From: Talpa occidentalis
Taxonomy: Eukaryota > Chordata > Mammalia > Eulipotyphla > Talpidae
Assembly: GCF_014898055.3 (NCBI RefSeq)
Contig: NW_023601104.1
Coordinates: 39,682,210-39,746,209 of the forward strand
DNA: 64,000 bases
Direction of reading: 5' to 3'
The notes beneath the pieces were generated by a model that saw nothing but the letters and a program-made list of their open reading frames with translations, did no database searches and had not been told where the DNA came from. Shown here in pieces: positions 1 through 12,330 of this stretch (position 1 is its first letter; each line of letters begins with the position of its first letter). The translations under genes and the position numbers were made by a program.

Positions 1-1590
1 ATACATCTTGTTTAACTTACTAGCAGAGCAACTGGTCTGGTTTCCAGAGAATTCCAAAAGCAGAATTCCATGAAAATACAAATAGTTTCCCTAGAAGGTA
101 TTAAGTAGTGGCACTCCAATCTCTAGTCCATGAATGCATATACATGCAGATTTGTCTGTTTTTCTCACTCCAGGTTTTAATTCCTGAACTTGGACTGAGA
201 TACTTCTATACCCATATACCAAAGGATCTGTGTGTATAATATGCTTCATGCTGAACCAATACAAGCTATGAGATTTTAGTGACAATGTGAAGGATAAGAA
301 GTGCTTAAGATTCACAGATACAGGAAAATGTGCTTCTATTCCTACTTCTACCACACCATTCTAGTAAACCCAAAAATCATCCCCCCAAAACCATTTACCT
401 CACTGGGATGCAAGCAAACCTATGGATTTTATTTCCAAATCTTACTCTAAAGTTTTAACTACTACCATGACTCTTTGCCCTCTTAAGAAAACCTATCAGA
501 TCATCAAATCTAAGCTAAAAAATTGGAAAATGTTTACAACTACCCCATTTCTTTTAAGTTCACATTAAACCTCAAGTAAATTGTGCACAGAAGAGGTATA
601 GAAAGGTGGAAAGGGAAGACAGCACTATTTGATTATGAGATTGAAGATGCAAATGATCCTGAAACAGGTTATGAAAGTTCTGGAATTCATTGGGAGTGGA
701 GTCAAAATTGATTTCAAATTGGAATCTAGCCTTCAGCTCCATTCCTTTTGTGACCAAGGTACTAGAACTCAGATGCAGCAGAAAGGAACTACAGGTATAG
801 AAGATACTTGACAAAACAGTATCACTCATTCCAATTGTGTCAGGATTACATACAGACATTCACTGCAAAGAGAGGGGGGAAAAATGCAAACTAGCCACAA
901 GGAAATGTTTCTATGGTGCATTTCAATTTCAGCAAGTCCTCTGTTTGTTCATCCCCTTCACACAAAATGAATCACATATACTTGATAACTCATTTGTCAA
1001 AAAACAATATATATGGCATCAATATGGCTTATCAGATGTCAAATCATATTAACTAGAAAACAAGGGAATTAACTTACCTCAAGGAAGAAAATTTAGTACT
1101 GTTCCTTTAGAATTTCCTTTATTACTACCCCTTAAAACATAAACTAGCGTTTATATTAAATTCAAATTAGATTACAGTGGTCATACACCTAATGTTATTT
1201 CCCATCTTTCAAGAATCTTAAAAACAAAGTGGCACTAGATGGCAGCAATGAGGTGGTGCTAAAAAAAAAAAAGACTTGAGCCACAAGATACTTGATTTCA
1301 CAATGCAGTCTACAATTTGCCTACTTCCCCATTTCTCTTTACATTTTCAAAAGGACATGTATTTAGAAAAAGACAGGAGAACACAAGGTAGGAGAAGGAG
1401 CCTTCTGCCCTCTGGTTTTCTGGTTTGTTTTTTAATTTTTAGTGTGGGAAAGATTTTGTATTTTTATGTTCTATTTAGGATGTTCAGCTCAAGGTTAGTC
1501 ACTATCTTAAATGTGGGGGAAAAAAAAACAACCCTGAGGAATATTATTGTCCATAAAAATTCAAGTCTTTAATACTGCATACAAAGATGT
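1..1590. other. Intronic DNA, nothing recognised
   Basis: No convincing exon, SINE or retrocopy. Only short open frames without family resemblance, and a short A run near 1,261. Confidence 0.5.
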
Positions 1591-1860
1591 ATGAAAATAT
1601 ACCCTAAAGATAAAGAGCTCAGAGGTTTTGGAGTGAGAGATTCCTTTCAATTCTAAGCTCAACCACAGAAATAGTGTGCCCTTTCCTTTATAAGTCAATC
1701 TCTTCAAAATCAGATTTCTCAACTGTAAATGAGGAACACTGATATTATTTGCGTCAGAGGACAGGAATAAGGCATAACTGAAGACACACAAAACATCTAA
1801 CACAGTGCCTGGCACACAGCAAGTGTTGCTGCTACAGCTGCTGCTGTTACTATACATCAT
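1590..1860 (+). repeat. MIR-like SINE remnant
   Basis: Carries the MIR core order: a 'TCTCAACTGTAAATGAGG' block followed by 'ACAGTGCCTGGCACACAGCA' and a 'TGTTGCTGCT' end. Heavily diverged; boundaries approximate. Confidence 0.7.
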
Positions 1861-2569
1861 TTACTATTATTGGTACATACCAATGTAAAAAAAACTGGAC
1901 CAAGAACAAAAACAGGTGATTAACAAACACAAAAAGGTCAATGAAAATTAATAATTCAACACTGCCATGAAAGAAACATAAACCAGATGAACTAAAACAT
2001 TTTAAATCACAAGTGACTTTCATTATTCTGACAGTATGAAGTGGTACCAAATTTTCACAGAAAAACTGGATTTTATGAAATCTTGAAACTATTATTCTTT
2101 GACTCAATAGTTTCCACTTTTTGAGAATTCATTTGAAACAAAAAGACATTAAGAATGAAAGATTAGAAAACATGCATGACAATAGGAGACTGGCTAACTA
2201 AATTTCAGTACCTGTATACAACTGAACATAGCAGCAAAGGGTCCCACCAAAAAAAAAAATGAAAAACCAGGACATCCTTAATGTAATTGAAAACTTAAGT
2301 GAATGAGAGTAACAAAGGTCATCAGTGTATAAACTCCTGGTCAGGCAGAGAGTATCTTTATGCTTGAGAGATTTATGCTTACAAATTTAGGGGTTTTTTT
2401 GTCTTAAGTGAGCAATTTTTTTTCAAAGGTTCAGTAGAAAAAACTGAAAGAAAAAAGCCAATTTGGCTATCTATCGAGGTGGACAACAAAGGAACTCAGT
2501 GTGAAGTTGGGGAAAAGGAAAAAGTGGTTATATAACTAGTAATCATAGATCTACCTTGAGCTGCAAAAC

Positions 2570-2817
2570 TTTTTTAAAAAAAGATTTCTTTATGCATATA
2601 AGAACTGGGGGGGTGCAGGTCAGAAGTGGGGGGGGGGGGTGAGAGGATTCAGAGAGTGAATGGGGACCTGAACAGGCGAAATACACTGCTGAGGAGAGCA
2701 GTGGGTGAGACAGGAGAGGTCTGCCGCACCATGAAGGTTAGCTCCCTATCCTGGAGAACTCTGTTGCAGTGCTTGACAGCACTGTGTCTTCAACCCCTGC
2801 GCCACAAGGAAGGTCCC
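2570..2817 (-). repeat. tRNA-derived SINE, type B
   Basis: Inverted tail (TTTTTAAAAAAAGATTT...ATGCATATAAGAACTGG) on the left and a degenerate head ending GCGCCACAAGGAAGGTCCC on the right. Divergent, so an older copy. 1,861-2,569 shows no recognisable feature. Confidence 0.85.
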
Positions 2818-3286
2818 TTGATGTGCAATCTTATTAAAGTGTGAATCTTTCAGGTATCATTTCCCACCAAGAAAGAATTCTTGGTCACCACATGGTTATA
2901 CTATGTTATATAATAATATGTAATTTGACTAAGCTCAGGTAATTCAAAATGTATTTCAGGACTTCAACTATTTATGATATTTGTAAAACTTCATTTATTA
3001 TCTTGTAGAAAGCTTCAACTGCATCGATATACTTACTAAAATTTGCTACAGTTCATGGAGACTTTTGCTTGGAAAAGCATAATCTTTCGGATTTTACAAA
3101 AGTAGCTGGTTATCTGTTGTGTAACATCTCAGCAGAATCTAGGGACGCACACAAGTCAAATATGTTAAGTTTCTGTAGCAATGCATATTTTCAGTCACTG
3201 AGGCAACAGATTATAAAAAGCATGCCAACTAAGGTCAGGTTTGTTACTAAATGAGTCTGGATCGAACTAACAAAAATCTCTGTCAA

Positions 3287-3573
3287 ATTTTTATTTATTT
3301 TATTTTTTTATTTTACTTAATTTATTTGATTTATACATGCACTGGGTACAGTCAGAAGCACAGGAGGGTGAGAGAATTCACCAGAGCCAGAGTGGGGAGC
3401 AGAACAGGTAGAAGGACCGAAATTACTGCTGAGGGGAGCAGTGGGCGAGGCAGAAGAGGTCTGCTTCACCATGTGGGAATCTCCCTGGCTGGCTAGGAAT
3501 CGAACCAGCACTGCAGAGGCTACGGACAGCTTCACAGCATGGCACTCAACCCGCTGTGCCACCAGGGAGGCCC
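3287..3573 (-). repeat. tRNA-derived SINE, type A, diverged tail
   Basis: ATACATGCACTGGGTACAGT on the left and CCACCAGGGAGGCCC on the right. The tail is an irregular TTTTATTT tract. Confidence 0.9.
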
Positions 3574-3610
3574 GTTGTCAATTTTTTAAATCTCTGAATT
3601 GTGAATAGAA

Positions 3611-4238
3611 AATTGTGGAGCAGGGGGCCTCCCCAGTAGCGCAGCGGTAGAGCGCTGGGTTGCGAAGCTGCCCGCAGCCTCTGCGGTGCCGGTTCGATCC
3701 CCGGCTGCTCCCCGGCCACCAGAGGAGGGTCCCACATGGCGCGCAGACCTCTCCTGCCGCCCGCTGCTCCCCTCAGCAGTGTACTTCGGTCCTTCTGCCT
3801 GCTCTGCTCCCCTCTCTGGCTCTGGTGAATTCTCTCACCCTCCCGCACTTCTGACTGTACCCAGTGCTTGTATAAAAAAAAAAAAAAAACAAAAAAAAAA
3901 TAAATAAATTAAAAAAAAAAAAATTGTGGAGCAGGGCCTCCCCCGGGGGCGCAGCGGTTGAGCGCTGAGTTGCGAAGCTGCCCGCAGCCTCTGCAGCACG
4001 GTTCGATCCCCGGCTGCACCCGGCCACCGGAGGAGGGTCCCACATGGCGCACAGATCTCTTCTGCCGCCCGCTGCTCCCTTCAGCAGTGTGCTTCAGTCC
4101 TTTTGCCTGCTCTGCTCCCCACTCTGGCTCTGGTGGGTTCTCTCGCCCTCCTGCGCTTCTGACAGTGCCCAGTGCTTGTATAAATAAATAAAAATAAATC
4201 TTTTAAAAAAAAAAAAAGATAAAAAAATTGTGGAGCAG
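3611..4238 (+). repeat. Serial SINE site: two type A copies at one target
   Basis: Two plus-strand type A SINEs (3,624-3,921 and 3,935-4,225) separated and flanked by three copies of AATTGTGGAGCAG at 3,611, 3,922 and 4,226. Each copy has a full head, body and A-rich tail. The arrangement fits a second insertion into the duplicated target of the first. Confidence 0.9.
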
Positions 4239-4563
4239 TGCAACAAAATTAATTTTTATATAGAAATTTTTAGTAAGGAAATCTAATAAAATTATTGCAA
4301 CATTCCCCATTATTCAAACCCAAGAAACTAAAAACAGGATTATACCTAAATTTGAGAATTAAACAGTGAAATGTGTAAAAAATTAGGAGTCCTGTATTTG
4401 TTATCATAAACTTCATTTTATCACCACTATAACGATGTAGATTCTTATCTTAGGGCCTTGAAAATAGGTATTTATTCAATGTTTTCTGTGTGAGCACAGT
4501 TGTTTTTTAAGCTCTTATCTTTTAGAAATACATATTAAAATACCTACAGAAATATACCAAGGA

Positions 4564-4812
4564 GGCCTCCCCTGGTGGAACAGCGGTTGAACGCTGGGCT
4601 GCGAAGCTGCCTGCAGCCTCTGCAGTGCCAGTTCGATCCCCGGCGGCCAGAGATGATCCCACATGGTGGGCAGACCTCTCCTGCCGTGCCTGCAGCTCCC
4701 CTCAGCAGTGTACTTCGTCAGTCTGTCTATTCTGTTCCCCGCTCTGGTGAATTCTCTCACCCTCCCGCGCTTCTGACTGTACCCAGTGCTTAAATAAATA
4801 AATAAATAAATA
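4564..4812 (+). repeat. tRNA-derived SINE, type A
   Basis: Perfect 16-bp TSD AGAAATATACCAAGGA at 4,548 and 4,813. The body has short internal deletions in the GC-rich middle. The tail is (TAAA)n. Confidence 0.93.
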
Positions 4813-4908
4813 AGAAATATACCAAGGATTTGCTTCAAAATAACACGTGAAGGAACAAATGCAGGTATAAATGAAACATGGTTAGCCAAATATTAAAGCC
4901 GAGTAAGA

Positions 4909-5171
4909 GGGCCTCCCTGGTGGCACAAGGGGTTAAGACGCAACCTATGAAGCTAAAGGCAGCCACTGCATCAAGAGTTCGATCCCCAGCCAGGGAGCTA
5001 CCCACACGTCTCAGCAGACCTCTCCTGTCTCACCCATTGCTCCCCTCAGCAGTGTATTTCAATCTGCCCGTTCTGTTTGCCACTCTGTCTCTGGTGAACC
5101 CTCTCACCATCCGCAACTGTCACCTGTACCCCATTCTTGTATGCATAAATAAATCTTAAAAAAAAAAAAAA
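4909..5171 (+). repeat. tRNA-derived SINE, type B
   Basis: Head GGGCCTCCCTGGTGGCACAA; tail CATAAATAAATCTTAAAA. Imperfect TSD AAGCCGAGTAAGA / AAGCTGAGTAAGA. Confidence 0.9.
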
Positions 5172-5438
5172 AGCTGAGTAAGAATTTGTAGACTATTCTC
5201 TTCTCTAGAGTATATTTGGCATTTTTCACAATAAAATAAAGATAGCCCTAAATATTTACATATGCCTATCTCAGCATAAAAATTACATGGGAATCTCAAG
5301 CTATACATAAAATGTAGTCAACATAGTAGCAAACTTTCAACAGATCTGTAACTATAAACAACTCTTTAGCATACCAATTCCTACTTCTTGGGTAAGAAAT
5401 GCCCAGGATTCTATAAATTTACAAAATTATCAAACACT

Positions 5439-5519
5439 AACTCCTCTCACCCCCACTGCTGACCTACACCCTAGTTCTTGTATGCATAAATAAAAAATAA
5501 ATCTTTAAAAAAAAAAAAA
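5439..5519 (+). repeat. SINE type B, 3' end only
   Basis: Only the last ~80 bp is present (CTCCTCTCACCCCCA... TTCTTGTATGCATAAATAAA...A-tail). The copy is 5'-truncated. Confidence 0.8.
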
Positions 5520-5605
5520 GAAAAAGCCTGTGTAGTCACAGGTGGACAGGAGAGCTACAAACTTTTGTAAAAGGAAAACAAATAGAACATGAAAAGATTC
5601 TACAA

Positions 5606-5993
5606 GTATGCAATGGAATACTACACAGCTATTAAAATGTTTAAAGATAAACACATGCAATTTGCAGCAACATGGATGGCGCTGGAAGGGATCATGCTCA
5701 GCGAAATAAGCCAAAAAGAAAAAGAAAAATACCGGATGGTCTCACTCATAGCAGGAATCTAGAAAACTTAAATAAGGGACCAGGAAAATGAATATAAGAA
5801 AGTGAAAATCAAAATCAACAAAAAAACTATGAACCAGAGACACTTTTTGGGGGGTGGGGGGCGGGAGGGGAAGGATTGGGGTCAGAATGGGGCGTTTGCA
5901 ATTGTATGGGGGAATATAAAAATAAAATTTAATATTTAAAAAAAAAAAATAAATAAATAAACAAGTAAATAAAAAAAAAAAAATGTTTAGATT
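5606..5993 (+). repeat. LINE-1 3' end (ORF2 C-terminus, 3'UTR, poly-A)
   Basis: The start encodes the end of L1 ORF2 (ATGGAATACTAC, then a stretch matching [20 protein letters not shown] with small indels) and ends in TAG. A G-rich 3'UTR and an A-rich tail with TAAA repeats follow. 5'-truncated and not coding-competent. Confidence 0.88.
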
Positions 5994-7950
5994 ATCTTTA
6001 TTTACTAATAAGATGCTCATGCTAAGTAAAAACTTACATGGATGTGCTATCTGCATGACCCAACTTTCTGAAAAGCCTACACATACCAAAAAAAAAAAAA
6101 AAAAAGTCTGGAAAGACACAACAAAACCTTTTATCTTTGGATGGCTGAAGTTTATCTTTCTTTTTGGTTTGTTTTCAAAGTATTATATGAGCATGTATTG
6201 TTTACTGAATTTGGACTAAATGTGCAACAGAAAAGGGGGACCATCTCTTAAAAATGCACAGTAAGGACCAAATTAATCAATCTTGACAAAACTATCTTAG
6301 GTCCAGTGGTGATGCCCTATTCACAAGAGTATGCCTCTCACAAAGGGTCTCCATCTCTCTCCAGAAAAGAAGCAACTTGTTCTTCATGGATGAAAAATGC
6401 GCAGGAGTCTATAAAATTATCACCATTTTTAGCCAAGCACAAGATGTCCAGTTTTGCATGCTGGCTGCCCCACTGTTCTGTGCCAGCCTACAAGAAGAAA
6501 AGCAATACTTACAGAAGGATGCTCCTTCATAGCAAAGCTGCACTGAAAGCACCTTGAATCAAGATGAGTGGCAATCCCAATAAACACATTTGGGATTTAA
6601 AAACAAACTAAAAAATCTATCTTAGATTATATCATAAATAACCGAACAGTTGAAGATATCAGCCAACGAAGAAAATTTCCTTTGGAAATCACTGAGTTAT
6701 AAAGCTTTTTGAAGTTAACACCAAAACCACTTAGGTGAAGAGGACAGTAATATACTAACAGTGCATTATGACTGTATCTTTTTCAGAATACAGAACCTTT
6801 GCGATGGGTGGAGGGAAAACGTCTGTTTAATATATATTCTACTATTAAAAAAAATATTTCAGACTAGCCAGAAAAGCCCAAGATTTGTTCAATGAACTCA
6901 CAAGAGTTACAGGTTCATCTCTATGATGCCCAAGTCATGGGTTCATCTATGCAGGAAACTGGAAGAGTATTTCAGATTGGTAAAATTGGATCAGATTATA
7001 CAGGAAGAAAATACTCAGATGTTCTCTAATCTCTTATGGCTACTTCTTACAAACCTGTGTTCTCAGTAAAGAATATAGATATTTTTAAATAATAAAATTC
7101 TTTCAAATTTTGATGACAGCCCCATCCCAGGTAACACTTATGTCCCCATATGCTACCAAAACTGTTTACTAAACCCCTATGTACAAATTCTAGTTATGCC
7201 ATTTAAACCCAGACACAGAAAACTGAAGTAAAACTGTTGTTTTTAAATCAGAAACAAAAAAATGTACTGCTCATTACAATACTCAATCTCAGCACATACA
7301 GTGAAAGTTTCATTCCAACCTTTCCAAAATCCCTCCCCCTTGCCCAGAGATAATCAATATTAATTACTTTGCATGTATTTTACAGACAATTTTCTATATC
7401 TTTATGTAGAAAATAAAGTTCTACAGCAAGTGAGCTGGTGAGAAGTGCTGGACTATTTAGTGGGAGGGTAAGCGTGAATGGCTGAGTGAGGGTAAAAAAT
7501 ACTGAGATGGTAACATCTATTAACCTAAACGAATTAAACTTAACTTTATGTCTAGGGTAATAAATTGTAAGGAAAGCCTTAGGTAGGAATATTTAGTGTG
7601 TTCAAAACATGGTAATGTGGCTGATGTAAAGTGTATTATTAGTAAGGGAAGAAGGGAACAATAATTTGTGTAGAGTGTCTTGTAAATCACAAAATTTTAT
7701 AGGACCTACAGGTCACTAATTTTCTACAAGGCCAAAGATAAGGTATGAGAAAAAAATGAAGGATGCCTACACAAAATCTGTCCACATGACATGAAAACTA
7801 GTTTATTAACTGACCAGGCCGACAGTGCAGAAGAAACTGGTTTGAGGTAAGCAAAGGAGGTGACCAATTTTGGACTTTTAAACCTAACATACTTAAATTC
7901 AAAGAAACTGTAACTGGCAGATGAGTATGCCCATCAAAAAAGATGTCTAG
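5994..7950. other. Intronic DNA, no firm feature
   Basis: 6,306-6,557 has an 83-codon open frame followed by CCCAATAAACACATT and an A-rich stretch, the look of a degraded retrocopy end, but I do not recognise a parent gene. The rest is unremarkable A+T-rich intron. Confidence 0.4.
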
Positions 7951-7953
7951 GTT

Positions 7954-8219
7954 GGGCCTCTCCAGTGGTGCAGTGGGTTGAGTGTCACGCTGTAAAGCTG
8001 TCTGCAGCCTCCACAGTGCCAGTTCGATTCCCGGCCAGCCAGGGAGAATCCCACATGGCAAGGCAGACCTCTCCTGTCTCTCCCGCCCATCCCCTTATCA
8101 ATGCCCTCAGTCTGTCTGCCTGTTCTGCAACCTGCTCTGTCTGGTGAATCCTCTCACCCTCCCACGACTCTCTCTGGCCTGTACCCCAAGTCTTGTATAA
8201 ATAAAAATAAATCTAAAAA
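7954..8219 (+). repeat. tRNA-derived SINE, type B-like
   Basis: Head GGGCCTCTCCAGTGGTGCAG; tail CTTGTATAAATAAAAATAAATC. Imperfect TSD GATGTCTAGGTT / GGCTGTCTAGGCT. Confidence 0.88.
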
Positions 8220-8401
8220 AAAGGCTGTCTAGGCTGACTATTTAAGTGTGGGAATTCCCGACTCAAGAGATGGTATATAAAATCATGTGACTGAATGAAA
8301 TGACCCAGAGAGTACGAACAGAAAAGGAGGACTGAACCATAGAGCACACCATCTAAATGGTACAAAAGCCAGAAACAGAAAACCCTGGAAGTTAAATTAA
8401 A

Positions 8402-8935
8402 AATGTTTCTAGGGGGGCCTCCCCAGTGGCGCAGAAGTTGAGCGCTGGGCTGCGAAGCTGCCTGCAGCCTGTGGAGCGCCGGGGAGGGTCCCACACGGCC
8501 TGCAGACCTCCCCTGCCGCTCCCCTCAGCAGTGTATTTCATCAGTCTGCCTATTCTGCTCCCCGTTCTGGCTCTGGTGAATTCTCTCACCCTCCCGCGCT
8601 TCTGACTGTACCCAGTGCTTGTATAAATAAATAAATCTTAAAAAAAAAAAAAAAATTAATGTTTCTAGGGCCTCCTCCCTGGTGGCGCAGGGGTTAAAGT
8701 CTTAGCACTATCAAGCTATTGGCAATCACTTACTGCAGCATGAGTTTGATCCCTGGCCAGGGAGCTGACCATTCCTGTCTCACTCACTGCTCCCCTCAGC
8801 AGTGTATTAAATCAATCTGCCTGTTCTGCTCCCCACTCTGTCTCTGGTGAATCCTCTCACCCCCAACACCTCTGGCTTACACCCCAGTTCTTGTATGTAT
8901 TAATAAAAACAAATCTTAAAAAAAATGTTTCTAGG
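8402..8935 (+). repeat. Serial SINE site: type A then type B at one target
   Basis: A type A SINE (8,414-8,657) and a type B SINE (8,669-8,923), both plus. Three copies of AATGTTTCTAGG lie at 8,402, 8,658 and 8,924. The type A body is shortened around its middle. Confidence 0.88.
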
Positions 8936-9115
8936 AGATAAGTGGCTTGATTATTTAAGTCAAGCCACAGATCAACTGAGATGGACAAAAAGAATTTACC
9001 AATATATCCCTCTGTATTTTTAAAACAAATTATTTTCATCTAGAACTCACTTAAAAAAATAGTTACTCCCTTAAAAGAATGTCATACCCAGATTCCATAA
9101 AAATCCTGCTATACT

Positions 9116-9377
9116 GGGCCTCCCTGGTGGTGCAAGGGGTTAAAATGCAACCTATGAAGTTGTCTGCAGCCTCTGCAGCATGATTTCGATTCCCCAGGCA
9201 GGCCAGGGAGCAACCCACATGGCACAGCAGACCTCTCCTGACTTGCTCCCTGCTCCCCTCAGCAGTGTACTTCGGTCAATCTGCCTGTTCTGTTCCCCAC
9301 TCTGTCTCTGGTGAATTCTCTCACCCCCCACACCCCTGGCCTGTACCCCAGGCTCTTGAATGCTTAAATAAATAAAA
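9116..9377 (+). repeat. tRNA-derived SINE, type B
   Basis: Head GGGCCTCCCTGGTGGTGCAA; tail CCCCAGGCTCTTGAATGCTT, then TAAATAAATAAA. Confidence 0.88.
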
Positions 9378-9490
9378 AATTCTGCCACAAAGCTTCATAA
9401 TTTATTGCCTTGGACACATGCCACTTGAAAGTGTGAATTAAATACATTAAATATGTACTTTATTATTTAATTTTAAATATTTAAAATTTA

Positions 9491-9516
9491 AAATACATAA
9501 AATATTTTATGTATTT
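9491..9516. repeat. Perfect 26-bp A+T palindrome
   Basis: The two halves around the centre ATAAAATATTTTAT are exact reverse complements. It sits in a 9,460-9,530 stretch made of TTTAAAAT variants. Confidence 0.85.
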
Positions 9517-9560
9517 AATTTTAAACACACACTAAACAGTGGTATTTGGCTCAAAACATA

Positions 9561-9739
9561 ATGGGGAGCAGAACGGGCTAATCCACGGCTAAAGGGAGAA
9601 GCAGGTGAGAAAGGAGAAGTCTGCTGTACCAAACGTGGATTAGCTCCCTGGCCAGGATAGAACCCAGGAATCAAACTGAGCCTGGAGCAGTGACAGCATG
9701 ATAGCGTGAGATTTAACTCCTACACTACCAAGGAAGCCC
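9561..9739 (-). repeat. SINE type B fragment (head and body, tail missing)
   Basis: Begins in the body (GGGGAGCAGAACGGGC) and ends CTACCAAGGAAGCCC. The tail side is absent and the copy is diverged. Confidence 0.75.
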
Positions 9740-9970
9740 CTGAAGCACAGTTTTCTTGGTACTTTAACCAAATTAAAACTGGTTTTTCTATAACACTTGA
9801 CAATCAACTACAGACTAGTAAGATTAAGAATTGAAATTCACAGGTTTAAATGCCTGGGTTGAATTCATGTGTCACCATTACTAGGTATGTTTAGCAAATT
9901 AAATTCTATGGTTCAATTAAATATATATTAAAAAACCATATATAAGGTTCAATTAAATATATATATAAAA

Positions 9971-10795
<825 letters not shown>

Positions 10796-11063
10796 TTTTA
10801 AAAAGTATTTGTTTATTTACTTATGCATACAAGAACTAGGATGTAGGCTAGCTAGAGGTGCAGGGAGTAAGATTCATCAGAGACAGAGTGGGGAGCAGAA
10901 CAGGTGGATCTCCTGAGATACACTGCTGAGGGGAGCAGGGGCAAGACAGGAGAGGTCTGCTATGCTATGTGGGTTAGCTTCCGCCAGGGATCCAACTTGT
11001 GCTGCAATGGCTGATGATATCTTGACAGCGCTGAGACTTTAAACCCTGCACCAACAGGGAGGC
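10796..11063 (-). repeat. tRNA-derived SINE, type B
   Basis: Left end TTATTTACTTATGCATACAAGAACTAGG (in parts); right end CACCAACAGGGAGGCC. Confidence 0.87.
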
Positions 11064-11069
11064 CTCTCT

Positions 11070-11340
11070 GCATTCTTGATGACTATTCTCCAGTAGTATT
11101 TCTTGTTCTGAGGTCAAGTCCCTTAGCCCCCAACTCTGCTTTTAAATAGGATAACCCTCTTCCAAATATCAATTTTGACATTAATTCCTTTAACATCTCT
11201 TTTCTGGCAATACCCTCCCATTTCCAAATTCTAAATTTGGTTCCCTTAGTACAATCATCTCACCCTGTTTTCCTTCATGGATCTAGAGTGTGAAAGTGTT
11301 TATGTTCATTTTCTCTCTTCAAAGGTCTATTAACATCCAG
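11070..11340 (+). repeat. Probable L2 remnant
   Basis: C/T-rich text with TTCCTTTAACATCTC and a late 'AGGAAGGCAGGGGACAG' block like the L2 3' region. Diverged, low certainty. Confidence 0.4.
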
Positions 11341-11442
11341 GAAGGCAGGGGACAGAATGTTGTCTTCATTCCTACATGCTCAAGTCTAATGATGACTTTC
11401 AGAGTAAGTACTCAAATGTTTAATCAAAACCTGTATACCTGA

Positions 11443-11670
11443 GCCCCTCCCTGGTGGCACAAGGGGTTAAGACACAGACTATGAAGCTATCCCAGCCAGG
11501 GAGCTGACCCACATGGCACAGCGACCTCTTGTCTCGCCAGCTGCTCCCCTCAGTAGTGTATTTCAGTCAATCTGCCTGTTCTGTTCCCCACTGTCTCACT
11601 CCCCCCCCCACCTCTGGCCTGTAAGTCACTTCTTGTATGCTTATAAACAAATCTTAAAAAAAAAAAAAAT
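11443..11670 (+). repeat. tRNA-derived SINE, type B, internally deleted
   Basis: Perfect TSD CTGTATACCTGA at 11,431 and 11,671. The head is joined early to the body, so about 30-40 bp of the B-box region is missing. This is the last SINE before a 10.6-kb SINE-free stretch. Confidence 0.88.
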
Positions 11671-11819
11671 CTGTATACCTGATTGTTCCACGAAAAATTC
11701 AAAGATCAATAAGTTGTTCTTTTTCTTACTTTCAAAGCTAACCCAGCTCCCTTTGTTGCCTTAGCTTCTATCCCCATCCCAGAAGCTAGAAACCTGAAAA
11801 GTCGTGCCAGTCTTCTTAT

Positions 11820-12330
11820 CACAGCCACCACTAAAATACTCCTAAATTTATTTTCTCCTAATCACAGTGCCACTGCTTTTGATCAGACTAGGTGATTACT
11901 GTTCCTTAGATTTAATATCTCCTACTTCCAACAATCCAATTCCCCACTCAGTCATTCCTACACTGCTGTTATGCATGATGACATTTCTAAAAATGAAAAT
12001 TTGATGTCACTCCACAATTTGGAATCTTTCAATAGCTCACCTTCGATTTCTGGCTTAAATACAAACTCCTTGGTATATCTTTCAAATTTGTGTAATCTGG
12101 TCTTAACTCCAAGATTCAGTTAATCTCCCTTTCTCTGAAAGGCATTTCTTGACCTCAAAAAAGAATTAGGTAACTATTTTTGCATTTGGCTCTGTGCTTA
12201 TCTCTGATCACATTGTGACATTATTTTACCCATCTGTCTCCCTCAGAGGCTGAGTGCCTGAAGAACTATTGTATCTTTCTGTATAGTCAAAACCAGAATA
12301 TGACCCACGAAGTAATGGATATGTAGATTA
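11820..12330 (+). repeat. L2 (LINE-2) 3' region remnant
   Basis: Ordered L2-like blocks: TCAATAGCTCACCTTCGATT, ACAAACTCCTTGGTATATCT, GAAAGGCATTTCTTGACCTC and CAGAGGCTGAGTGCCTGAAG. All resemble the ancient L2 end. Confidence 0.6.

Noticed and set aside
3251..4191. Long open frames with repeated text such as [19 protein letters not shown]
   Set aside because: They recur wherever a type A SINE occurs and follow its orientation. They are translations of the repeat, not genes.
5606..5770. Possible gene with [14 protein letters not shown]
   Set aside because: It is the L1 ORF2 C-terminus, truncated.
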